In this document: positions 41,405 to 49,975 of the stretch, in pieces
Numbering within the stretch: position 1 is the stretch's first letter
How the letters are laid out: each line of letters begins with the position of its first letter
DNA from: Vibrio splendidus
Lineage (GTDB): Bacteria; Pseudomonadota; Gammaproteobacteria; Enterobacterales; Vibrionaceae
DNA: 64,000 nucleotides
NCBI RefSeq assembly: GCF_003345295.1
Contig: NZ_CP031056.1
Coordinates: 1,922,001 to 1,986,000, forward strand
Reading direction: 5' to 3'
Notes under the pieces: model-generated
Seen by the model: only the letters and a program-made list of their open reading frames with translations
The model's database searches: none
Told to the model about the DNA's origin: nothing
Translations under genes and position numbers: made by a program

Positions 41405-43801
41405 ATGAGACTTCTACCTATTATTATTTCTCTTTCATTCTCTCCACAGGCTTTTTCTAGCGATTGGCTTGAACTGAACAATTTACCCAATTCAACCGAA
41501 TACCCAACTTGGGTTCAATCGGCCTATTCCGATGTTGGCGTTCTATCTCGTTCCACATCCGATTTACACATCAACCTCAGTGATTGGATAGCAGAACAAA
41601 ACCTTTACGTCACTCAACCCTCAAAAATTGTCGTTTTTGCAGATACCATTGAAATTCCAGAGAATTTCAACTTGCTTGTAAACAACCAAAACATCCTTAT
41701 TTTTGCGCGAAAAATCGTTGGTCAAGGCACGCCGACGTTTGTGCTCGGACAGCAAGGCTCTGCAGCCTCAATTTCTGTGATTGCCGGCGAAATAGAAACA
41801 CCGATTAATGTGCTCGCTTTCCAAAGCGATGGCAGCATTACACGAGACGCCCTAACAGGAAAAACTGGTGATGGCGAGTCCGTGGTATTGGCAGGAGAAC
41901 ACTACCGAAGAACGACCATTGACTCGAACATTACTGGGCAAATGAAACTGGCTACTGAACCTTTTACAGACATTGTTAATCGCTCGTTTGATATGGCAGC
42001 CAGCTTATACGATACCAACCCAAAGCTTAGCCTCGACCTCATCAACTGGATTGAACAGAGCTTGCGTTACTCAGGTTCAGTGGTTGAAGACGATCCGATT
42101 CTTTCCGACCTTTACCTACAAACGGTCGCGTTCAAGCAATTCATTAGCTTCAGCACCAAAGAGAGCAATTACGTTCCTTATCTCGACAAGGTGTTATATC
42201 AAGATAAATACGAAGCCTATTTGAACGCTATGATCGCGTATCAAACTCAATGGGACATTATTCAAGATAGAAACACGGTCATTGAAGACAAGATTGAAGC
42301 CGCCAAGTTAGCACTTGCTAACATCGAAGACGTTCTACGCGCTCAGAGTTCGATCATCACACAAACCCAATCCAACATAGACAAGATAGGCGATAGCCTG
42401 ACCGAGGTCGATAGCCAATATAAAGCACAAGAACTGGTCACTCTCAGTTCAAGAACCACTTATTTAGTTGGTGTCGAGAATTGGAAAACCCAACAACAAC
42501 TCAATGCGGCTCTAGCAATATTCAAAGCAATAGCCGAAATTGGAAGTGCCGTGAGTGGGGTATTCACAGGCAACCTTTCTGGTGTGAATGACCTAACCGA
42601 GCAATTGGCTAAAACACCTGAAGCATTAGAAAAAGCGAAAAACCTCGTCACCAATATCAAGTCCGTCACAGGCATTATTGATAGCGTGACCAAAACGATT
42701 TCTGGCATTTCTCAGTTAACCGCGGATATTAAATCAACCATCAAGCTCCAGAAGGTATCTGAAGCGATGGATGGCTTTAACTTCAACATCCCAACTATCA
42801 ATGAAAGCAATCTGGCGTGGGATCTGATGATCACCGAGATCCGCAGCAACTTAAGATATGCCGATAGCTTAGGTATCAAAGGATCAAGACAATACCTACT
42901 CGAACTCGAAAAGCAGGTTCTGCTCGGTAAGGCAATTAACATCACGCAGCTTAACTTTGCTCACGAGCAAGCGAAGTTGGTAGACCTCTTACTCACCAAT
43001 AATGTGACTATCAATCAACAACAAAGATTGAACGATGCGATCGAGGGTTATCAAGTAGACACCGACAGCTTCGATTCGATTGAACGTGAACTATCACGAG
43101 TATTGATGCACTTTAAGCGTCCGATGTTCGTTGCTTTGTCTAACTATGTTCAGGCATACGAATATTGGGCATTGAAGCCAAGCGAAGTTACGCCTTCTCT
43201 GAATAAAAGCTACTTGGACTACCAATTTGATTTGGCTACTGTCGAAAGTGAGTATGTAAATGCTCTGTCTTCTTTCCAACCAGCACCACAAGATTTCACC
43301 ATCGACAACTACACCATTTCTAGCCCCGAGCAACTAGAGAGCTTTGCAACAACCGGACAACTAAACTTCACCATTCCATTAGAACAAGTCCAATTGTGTT
43401 CGTTTGACCGCGTTAGGCTTTCCACGGTACGAGTGTTCTTAGAAGGGGAAAACTTACCTTATGGCAAGCAACTCAACTTACGAGTTTCCAGTTCGGGTAA
43501 TTATTTAGACCGATATGAGAACAAGGACTATCAGTTCAGTTCTAACCCTGTTTCACGCGCGTTCTATTACCGCCTAGATGATCCAACAACCAACGATGTT
43601 AGCATCATCACCGATGGTGCCGTGGCGAATAAATTCGAATACGCCTACTTCCAACCCACTCCGTTTTCATCATGGAATGTCACGCTCAACAACTTTGATA
43701 AAACTGAGCAAACGAACAACCAGTACCTAAAAGATGTCGAACAAATTCGAGTCGAGTTCTTAGGTAGCGGTATTCCTAACGGCAACAGTTGCTCCAATTA
43801 G
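41405..43801 (+). CDS. Large secreted protein, probable partner of the pore-forming toxin-like protein
   Basis: A 798-residue protein with a signal peptide (cleavage near FSS, about residue 18). Residues 20-150 are beta-rich (IVVFADTIEIPENFNLLVNN repeats). Residues 275-345 form a coiled coil and about 368-395 are hydrophobic (LAIFKAIAEIGSAVSGVF), again like an alpha-helical pore toxin. About 655-795 is a beta-sandwich with a pattern like the receptor-binding end of large toxins. Two cysteines lie near the end. It starts 151 bases after the first toxin gene with AGGA ahead. I do not know a named family; XaxB and the Mak proteins are much shorter. Confidence 0.55.
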   Translation: MRLLPIIISLSFSPQAFSSDWLELNNLPNSTEYPTWVQSAYSDVGVLSRSTSDLHINLSDWIAEQNLYVTQPSKIVVFADTIEIPENFNLLVNNQNILIFARKIVGQGTPTFVLGQQGSAASISVIAGEIETPINVLAFQSDGSITRDALTGKTGDGESVVLAGEHYRRTTIDSNITGQMKLATEPFTDIVNRSFDMAASLYDTNPKLSLDLINWIEQSLRYSGSVVEDDPILSDLYLQTVAFKQFISFSTKESNYVPYLDKVLYQDKYEAYLNAMIAYQTQWDIIQDRNTVIEDKIEAAKLALANIEDVLRAQSSIITQTQSNIDKIGDSLTEVDSQYKAQELVTLSSRTTYLVGVENWKTQQQLNAALAIFKAIAEIGSAVSGVFTGNLSGVNDLTEQLAKTPEALEKAKNLVTNIKSVTGIIDSVTKTISGISQLTADIKSTIKLQKVSEAMDGFNFNIPTINESNLAWDLMITEIRSNLRYADSLGIKGSRQYLLELEKQVLLGKAINITQLNFAHEQAKLVDLLLTNNVTINQQQRLNDAIEGYQVDTDSFDSIERELSRVLMHFKRPMFVALSNYVQAYEYWALKPSEVTPSLNKSYLDYQFDLATVESEYVNALSSFQPAPQDFTIDNYTISSPEQLESFATTGQLNFTIPLEQVQLCSFDRVRLSTVRVFLEGENLPYGKQLNLRVSSSGNYLDRYENKDYQFSSNPVSRAFYYRLDDPTTNDVSIITDGAVANKFEYAYFQPTPFSSWNVTLNNFDKTEQTNNQYLKDVEQIRVEFLGSGIPNGNSCSN

Positions 43802-43907
43802 CTAAGTACTATTTTAATTAACCGAAGCCTTGCTTTAATTAACCAAGCGTTGCTTTCATCCAAAGAACTGAGGTTCAAGGAGTAAGGTGCTGGAGGAGTT
43901 CGTAACA

Positions 43908-43934
43908 AAAAGGCCGACATGATGTCGGCCTCTC
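43908..43934. terminator. Intrinsic terminator between convergent genes
   Basis: AGGCCGACAT and ATGTCGGCCT form a near-perfect stem; the minus strand runs into TTTTTG, the plus strand into TCTCTTGTTT. It serves the amidohydrolase gene and probably the toxin operon. Confidence 0.82.
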
Positions 43935-43977
43935 TTGTTTATTCATTCTATTCGATTTTTAGAATCCGGTTTACGCA

Positions 43978-45414
43978 CTAATCCATCAAGCTCTTCGACT
44001 TGATCGCCTTCTTAGAAAGCTCTTTGGCAAACGCTTTGATATCTGTTTCAAACTCATCGACGCTTTGGCGGATTTCATCCAGTTGAACCGTCTGCATCAC
44101 GCGGTTTTCCATTACGATTTGACCGTTAACGATAGTGGTGTCGATATTGCTTGGGTTCGCTTGGTAAACCAATGTCGCGTACGGGTCATAGCTTGGCATC
44201 ATGTTCGCCGATTGTGTCTCTACAATCACGATATCTGCTTTCTTTCCAACTTCAAGAGAACCGATTTGATCTTCCATGTGCAAAGCTTTCGCACCGCCTA
44301 ATGTCGCCATTTCAATCACTTGCTCAGGAATCATGATGGTGCGGTCTGAATGCTTTAAGCGTTGCATGTTCGCTGCGTAACTTAGGGTACGCATGATATC
44401 GACTTGGTTCGAGCTCATTGGGCCATCGGTTCCCAAACCAATACGCATATCAGCTCGGTACATTTCCCACGCAGGAGCTATTCCTGTCGCACCTTTGGCG
44501 TTCGCCATTGGATTATATGAGATACCCGCATCAGCCTGTTTCAATAGCTTTTGGTCATTCTCTGAAAGGTGAATACCGTGAGCAATCACTACGCGCGCAT
44601 CAAGCACACCGATTTCATCCATGTATTCAACTGGCGATGTCGCTTTGGTTTCGTCTTTGATGCGCTTTTCTTCATTCGGGAACTCAGCGACGTGAATCAG
44701 CACTGGCACATAGTATTGAGCCGATAGCTTATTAATTTCTTGAAGCTTATCTTTACTCACGGTGTACACCGCATGTGGCGCATACGCCGGCGTGATTAGC
44801 TCATCGTTTTTGTACTGCTCGATAAAGCCTTTGGCATACTCAATCCCACCGTAAGGTTCTTTGGCATCGACCACCGGGAACTTAATCACGGTTTCGCCCA
44901 ACACGGCGCGCAAGCCAACTTCTTTGGTCGCCTTCGCCATCTCATCCATGTGGTAATACATATCGGCATAAGTGGTCACGCCGCTTTGTGCCAGTTCGAT
45001 GCTGCCTAGCTTAGTCGCGTTGTAAATCAGTTCACGGCTTAACTTTTCGGCTTCTAGAGGGAAGAAGTAAGCAAACAGACGATTCGAGATGCCCTCTTCC
45101 CCTAGGCCACGAAACGCGATCATAGGTAAATGGTTGTGAGCATTGACCATGCCCGGCATGACGATTCCATCTTGAGCATCAATCACTTTTTCTGCGCGAT
45201 ATTGAGTCATTAAATCCTCGTTACCGACTGCGATGATCTGATCGTTTTTCACCACTACAACGCCATCTTCAATCACATCCATTTTTGAATTGATCGTGAG
45301 AACCTGTCCATTGGTGATGATCAGATCGGCGTTGTATGTTTGCGTCGCGACCGTCGAACCACAGCCTGCCAGTAGAACTGTGCTGATGGTGCATGCCAAG
45401 CTTTTGAGCGTCAT
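43978..45414 (-). CDS. Lipoprotein amidohydrolase (ATZ/TRZ, deaminase-like)
   Basis: A 478-residue amidohydrolase with the metal motif VNAHNHLPM, later HVAEFPN, AHGIHL and GTDGPMSSNQ, of the ATZ/TRZ and MTA/SAH-deaminase group. It carries a lipoprotein signal (lipobox LLAGC, Cys at residue 18 if the start is 45414). Most relatives are cytoplasmic, so a membrane-anchored periplasmic form is unusual. The substrate may be a purine or triazine-like base; it lies next to the purine genes. An in-frame ATG at 45459 would add 15 residues; the shorter start fits a signal peptide better. Confidence 0.8.
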   Translation of the reverse strand: MTLKSLACTISTVLLAGCGSTVATQTYNADLIITNGQVLTINSKMDVIEDGVVVVKNDQIIAVGNEDLMTQYRAEKVIDAQDGIVMPGMVNAHNHLPMIAFRGLGEEGISNRLFAYFFPLEAEKLSRELIYNATKLGSIELAQSGVTTYADMYYHMDEMAKATKEVGLRAVLGETVIKFPVVDAKEPYGGIEYAKGFIEQYKNDELITPAYAPHAVYTVSKDKLQEINKLSAQYYVPVLIHVAEFPNEEKRIKDETKATSPVEYMDEIGVLDARVVIAHGIHLSENDQKLLKQADAGISYNPMANAKGATGIAPAWEMYRADMRIGLGTDGPMSSNQVDIMRTLSYAANMQRLKHSDRTIMIPEQVIEMATLGGAKALHMEDQIGSLEVGKKADIVIVETQSANMMPSYDPYATLVYQANPSNIDTTIVNGQIVMENRVMQTVQLDEIRQSVDEFETDIKAFAKELSKKAIKSKSLMD

Positions 45415-45642
45415 TGCTAAACCTATATGTTGTGCGTGTAATTTTGTTAATAGCTTCACTTTGCCGTTCTGAGCTATTCACTTTTAAAAACAATAAGTGC
45501 CGCTAATTTTTGCGACACTATAACCTGTTATTTAAATAAAATGGCATACCTAATCGAACCGAATTAAAGTTAAATGAGTTATTGCACAACGGGTCACAAA
45601 AAGTGGCTTTACGCTTGTCGTCGCTCATGTGCAAAAACGAAA

Positions 45643-45665
45643 AAGGCCTGCAATCGCAGACCTAA
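45643..45665 (-). terminator. Intrinsic terminator of the RutR-like gene
   Basis: On the minus strand AGGTCTGC-GATT-GCAGGCCT is followed by TTTTT. Confidence 0.8.
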
Positions 45666-45683
45666 ATAAACGTTCAAACAACG

Positions 45684-46292
45684 TTAGCTTTTCACCCCAC
45701 ACCCTTTAATCACTAGCTGGGTGATGAATTCAGCGGCATCTTCATAGTCTTTATCATCGAGCTGATCTTTCTGCATCACGCTGCAAATCTGCCAGCCAAA
45801 ATCGGCGTAAGTTTGAGTCGCCGCCCAAATGGTAAACATCAGGTGGTGTGCAGGAACGTCATCCATTAAGCCTTGTGCTGACCAAGTTGAGAACTTATCG
45901 AGGATCATCTGGGATTGCTTATACAGTTCGTCACCAATCTCTTTCGGCAATACTTTAGCGCCAGACATCACTTCGTTAGCAAATACCTTAGAGGCGTGCG
46001 GATGATCGCGAGAAATGATCAGCTTGGTTTGAATATATTGAGACAAGGCTTCAACAGGGTCGCTGAGCTCTTCAATCGGACGTGACGCTTCCAGTAAGGG
46101 CTGAGTGACGGTTTCTAGAACGGCATTGTAGAGCTTATCTTTGGAGCTGAAATAATAGAATACATTAGGTTTAGGGATGTCGGCCGCTTTCGCGATATCA
46201 GCCATTTTTGTTGCGGCATATCCATGAGTAGCGAATTGCTCACACGCGACTTCGATGATTAAATCTTGATTCTTTTGTCTGATCCTAGACAT
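45684..46292 (-). CDS. TetR family regulator (RutR-like)
   Basis: A 202-residue TetR protein. The DNA-binding part (ATKMADIAKAADIPKPNVFYYF at about 28-49) and the C-terminal domain resemble RutR, which senses uracil or xanthine in E. coli. AAAGGA lies 6 bases before ATG at 46292. It lies beside the amidohydrolase gene and the glyoxylate genes, so control of nitrogen-base use is plausible. No RutR-type operator (TTGACCA-TGGTCAA) was seen near it. Confidence 0.82.
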   Translation of the reverse strand: MSRIRQKNQDLIIEVACEQFATHGYAATKMADIAKAADIPKPNVFYYFSSKDKLYNAVLETVTQPLLEASRPIEELSDPVEALSQYIQTKLIISRDHPHASKVFANEVMSGAKVLPKEIGDELYKQSQMILDKFSTWSAQGLMDDVPAHHLMFTIWAATQTYADFGWQICSVMQKDQLDDKDYEDAAEFITQLVIKGCGVKS

Positions 46293-46483
46293 GTTGCATC
46301 CTTTACAGCTCATTACTAAAGCCATAGTAATCAACGTGCTTCATTAGTCCAGAAGATAATCTCAGAACTCGAGGTCACAACATTGATAGCAATAAAATGG
46401 TCGCTCTTATGTGGGGAAAAGCGACCATTCAATAGTATGCGTTTTCGAACTTTATGGTTTTAAGTCTATTCGAACCGTTCAGT

Positions 46484-47794
46484 TTAAAGAATCAATATTG
46501 CGCGGAAGTCATTCACGTTGGTTAGCGTCGGCCCTGTGGCCAACAGCACACCGACTTGCTTAAAGAAGTCGTAGCTATTGTTGGCATCGAGATAGTCTTG
46601 CGCTTTAAGCGACAGGTTCGAACCTTGTTGCCATGTTTGAGGCGTGATCCACGCACCTGCATTATCTTCAACACCATCAATGCCATCAGTATCAGCCGCC
46701 AGAGCGAATATTTTTTCCTGCCCTTTTAACTCGTTATACAAGCTTAAAAGGAACTCACAATTACGCCCACCGCGACCATTGCCTTTAACGGTTACTGTGG
46801 TTTCGCCACCGGAAAGTATCACGCAAGGCGTCTCGAATGGGTGCTTGTGATTGGCCACTTGCTTGGCCAACGCAGCATGAACCTTCGCTACATCTCGAGC
46901 TTCCCCCTCAATGCAGTCACTCAGCACATAGGCAGGTATACCTAAACCTTCGGCCTCTGCCGCGGCTGCTTCCAATGCCGACATCGGCGTGGCAATAATA
47001 TGGTGCTCTGCGTTTTTCCAACAAGCATCATCCGGCTTCACGGTTTCTGATTCTGGACTATTTAACCATTCAAATGCCGAGCGTGGTGTTTCTATCTGGT
47101 AACGTTCTAAAATTGCCATCGCATCAAAACGTGTCGTGGTGTCGGGTACGGTTGGGCCAGAGGCAATCACACTGATGTCATCGCCAGGTACATCTGAAAT
47201 CGCTAAAGAGACTACTCTTGCTGGATACACAGCTTTCGCTAGTTGCCCACCTTTGATAGACGATAAGTGTTTACGCACACAGTTCATCTCATCAATGGCT
47301 GCGCCCGACTTAAGGAGCGCCTTATTGATTTGTTGCTTCTCTGCCAAGCTAATGTCGCCGCCGGGTAGACTTAACAAAGCAGAGCCACCGCCAGACAGTA
47401 GGCAAATAACCGTGTCGTCAGCACTCAGGCCACTCACTAATTCCAGCATACGTTGGCTCACTTCTAAGCCCATCGCATCCGGGACGGGGTGCGCCGCTTC
47501 GATCACCTCAATGTGTTCGCAAGGTGCGGTGTGTTCGTAGCGGGTCACGACGAGGCCTTCAAGGTCACGCAGTGCGAGATCTTGCTGTTGCTTAACCTGC
47601 CAGACGGCCTCTAGCTCAGCGGCCATCGACGCGGCGGCTTTTCCTGCGCCAATTACCACAGTTCGCCCAGCTTGGTTAGCTGAGCGGTAAAAAATGTCTT
47701 GAGGAAGAAAAGGTTCGATGTGATTTTTAGGTAACGCCTGATTAACAGCACTTGAGAAAAGGGTTTGCAGAAACTGCTTAGCATCAATGTCCAT
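46484..47794 (-). CDS. ttuD: Glycerate 2-kinase, MOFRL type
   Basis: It phosphorylates glycerate to 2-phosphoglycerate, the entry to glycolysis. The 436-residue length, the GAGKAAASMA motif, CLLSGGGSALLSLP and the C-terminal MOFRL domain (about 330-430, with GGETTVTVKGNGRGGRNCE) match the GckA/TtuD family, distinct from GlxK. AAGGAG lies 8 bases before the ATG. It lies downstream of glxR, with a structured hairpin and T run just before its start, so its expression may be set separately. Confidence 0.92.
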   Translation of the reverse strand: MDIDAKQFLQTLFSSAVNQALPKNHIEPFLPQDIFYRSANQAGRTVVIGAGKAAASMAAELEAVWQVKQQQDLALRDLEGLVVTRYEHTAPCEHIEVIEAAHPVPDAMGLEVSQRMLELVSGLSADDTVICLLSGGGSALLSLPGGDISLAEKQQINKALLKSGAAIDEMNCVRKHLSSIKGGQLAKAVYPARVVSLAISDVPGDDISVIASGPTVPDTTTRFDAMAILERYQIETPRSAFEWLNSPESETVKPDDACWKNAEHHIIATPMSALEAAAAEAEGLGIPAYVLSDCIEGEARDVAKVHAALAKQVANHKHPFETPCVILSGGETTVTVKGNGRGGRNCEFLLSLYNELKGQEKIFALAADTDGIDGVEDNAGAWITPQTWQQGSNLSLKAQDYLDANNSYDFFKQVGVLLATGPTLTNVNDFRAILIL

Positions 47795-47814
47795 CAGCCA
47801 CTCCTTAGTTGACG

Positions 47815-47903
47815 GAGAAAAAAAGAACCCCGATACAAGGCCAAAGGGTGCCTGCTAAGATCAAGTTGGAAAGGAACAACTTCAACCTCTGCCTCGTATC
47901 AGG
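47815..47903 (-). ncRNA. Structured leader or terminator before the glycerate kinase gene
   Basis: On the minus strand the arms CCTGATACGAGGC and GCCTTGTATCGGG pair over 13 positions, an inner AAGTTG/CAACTT stem lies between them, and a T-rich tract (TTCTTTTTTT) follows. The T run ends about 20 bases before the glycerate kinase start. It can act as an intrinsic terminator for glxR and as an attenuator for the kinase. It matches no riboswitch I know. The rest of 47795-48112 has no gene. Confidence 0.6.
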
Positions 47904-48112
47904 AACGCGTATAAAAGGAGACGAAACTACGCGATTTATAAACAAACTGTTTGAAACTGTTGGGCTAGCACGTCGCTGTTCTATCGAAGCCTGAAAGTAG
48001 ATCTACTATTCGACATAAGTGCGAGTAAGCCCGTATTCATTAGCTTTAACCCCCTAGACAAGTGATAGGCGAAAAAGCTAATGAACTGAGACGGATTAAT
48101 CGTTGAAAGAGA

Positions 48113-49009
48113 TTAACGAATCGAGTGGTCAGAACGTTTCTCAATCGCTTGGATAAGCGCAGAATGGTCCCAACCTTCTCCACCCATTTCGGCGCACTCG
48201 CCAAACAACTCTTGAGCGTTAGCCGTGTTCGGTAGTGCGACACCCAATTCTTGAGCGCCCGTTAGCGCTAAGTTCAGGTCTTTCTGGTGAAGCGAAATTC
48301 TAAAGCCAGGGTCAAATGTGCCTTCAACCATACGCTCACCGTGCACTTCCAATATCTTCGAGTTAGCAAAACCACCCAATAGAGCCTGACGAACTCGTGC
48401 TGGATCAGCGCCTGCTTTCGAAGCAAAGACTAACGCCTCAGACACCGCTTCAATATTCAGCGCCACAATGATCTGGTTCGCGACCTTACAGGTTTGGCCC
48501 GCACCGTTGTCGCCTACTAGCGTGATGTTCTTACCCATGATTTCGAACAGAGGACGAGCTTTATCAAACGCGTCTTGCTCACCGCCCACCATGATAGTCA
48601 GCGCAGCATTAATCGCGCCTACTTCACCACCTGATACCGGAGCATCAAGGTATGACGCGCCGCCTTCGTTGATTCGAGCTGCGATTGCTTTGGTTGCGAT
48701 TGGCGAGATCGAACTCATGTCGATAACCAGTTTCCCCGTTGCGCCACCCGCCGTTAGGCCTTTCTCAACACCGTTGTCACCAAACAGGACATCTTCAACT
48801 TGTGGTGTATTCGGCACCATTAAGATAACGATATCTGCTGCTTCAGCCGCTTCCGCTGGTGAATGACAGACCGTTGCGCCCGCTGCCACAAGGTCGGCAG
48901 GTGTTGCATTAAAGTGATCCGACAGAATCAAATCGTGACCTGCTTTTTGAAGGTTACTCGCCATAGGTTTACCCATGATGCCAGTTCCGATAAATGCAAT
49001 TTTAGACAT
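48113..49009 (-). CDS. glxR: Tartronate semialdehyde reductase
   Basis: This NADH-dependent beta-hydroxyacid dehydrogenase reduces tartronate semialdehyde to glycerate. It starts with the Rossmann motif FIGTGIMGKPMA, has the substrate-binding DAPVSGGEVGA and the catalytic Lys region GAGQTCKVANQI. The 298-residue length is normal for GlxR/GarR. TTAAGGAGA precedes the ATG. It follows hyi after 37 bases and belongs to the gcl-hyi-glxR operon. Confidence 0.95.
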   Translation of the reverse strand: MSKIAFIGTGIMGKPMASNLQKAGHDLILSDHFNATPADLVAAGATVCHSPAEAAEAADIVILMVPNTPQVEDVLFGDNGVEKGLTAGGATGKLVIDMSSISPIATKAIAARINEGGASYLDAPVSGGEVGAINAALTIMVGGEQDAFDKARPLFEIMGKNITLVGDNGAGQTCKVANQIIVALNIEAVSEALVFASKAGADPARVRQALLGGFANSKILEVHGERMVEGTFDPGFRISLHQKDLNLALTGAQELGVALPNTANAQELFGECAEMGGEGWDHSALIQAIEKRSDHSIR

Positions 49010-49046
49010 GTTGTTCTCCTTAACGTTTGAGGGTTACCAGACGCAA

Positions 49047-49823
49047 TTAACGGTACTGGTGCAGCCAACCAAGGCCTTCTGTCGTTGTTGTTTTTGGCTT
49101 GTATTCGCAGCCAACCCAGCCTTGATAGCCAAGCTCATCAAGATAATTGAGCACGAATGGGTAATTGATTTCGCCAGTACCCGGTTCGTGTCGGCCTGGG
49201 TTATCCGCCAGTTGCACGTGTGCGATTTGGCCAATGTTTTGTTGCATGGTCGGCGTAAGATCGCCTTCCATAATTTGCATGTGATAAATATCGTATTGGA
49301 TAGAAAGGTTATCGCTCCCTACCTCTTTGATGATCGCTTTGGCTTGCTCAGTCGTGTTCAAGAAGAAGCCCGGAATATCACGGGTATTGATCGCTTCTAT
49401 CACTAAGCTGATACCTTCTGCTGCTAACGCGTTTGCCGCGTAATGCAGGTTAATCACAAACGCTGATTGCGCGTCTTGTTGGGTCACACCTTGCGGGACA
49501 ATCCCTGCCAAGCAATTCACTTGAGTACAACCGAGCGCTTTTGCGTAAGCGATAGCTTTAGGTACACCCGCTTGAAACTCTTCAACTCGTGCAGGGTCGA
49601 CCGCGATACCACGGTCGCCAGCATCCCAATCACCCGCAGGCAAGTTAAATAGCACTTGCTCTAGGTTATTAGCGTCGAGCTTTGCTTTGATTACCTGAGC
49701 ATCAAAGGCGTAAGGGAAAAGGTATTCCACGCCTTGAAAGCCCGCTTCTGCGGCAGCTTCAAAGCGATCCATAAAATCAACTTCCGTGAATAACATTGAC
49801 AAGTTTGCTGCAAATTTTGCCAT
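49047..49823 (-). CDS. hyi: Hydroxypyruvate isomerase
   Basis: Hyi interconverts hydroxypyruvate and tartronate semialdehyde. The 258-residue TIM-barrel protein starts MAKFAANLSMLFTEVDFMDRF and has the metal-binding Glu/His positions seen in LVIEAINTRDIPGF and QYDIYHMQIMEGDL. AAGGACAG lies 7 bases before the ATG. The order gcl-hyi-glxR is conserved in many Proteobacteria. Confidence 0.94.
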   Translation of the reverse strand: MAKFAANLSMLFTEVDFMDRFEAAAEAGFQGVEYLFPYAFDAQVIKAKLDANNLEQVLFNLPAGDWDAGDRGIAVDPARVEEFQAGVPKAIAYAKALGCTQVNCLAGIVPQGVTQQDAQSAFVINLHYAANALAAEGISLVIEAINTRDIPGFFLNTTEQAKAIIKEVGSDNLSIQYDIYHMQIMEGDLTPTMQQNIGQIAHVQLADNPGRHEPGTGEINYPFVLNYLDELGYQGWVGCEYKPKTTTTEGLGWLHQYR

Positions 49824-49975
49824 GACTCTGTCCTTATTCTTTATTTGGTGAAACTATGACTGTTTAGTGAAGCAACGGTTATTTGGTGGATCTACGGTTG
49901 CTTAGTAAGCCTCGCTCTATTGGAGACTTTCCGTAGAGCTAAACCTCAGCTCTACGGATACACCTGACTTAATGA

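Noticed and set aside
47809..47994. A 61-codon plus-strand frame before the glycerate kinase gene
   Set aside because: It runs through the hairpin on the opposite strand of the leader and has no protein features.
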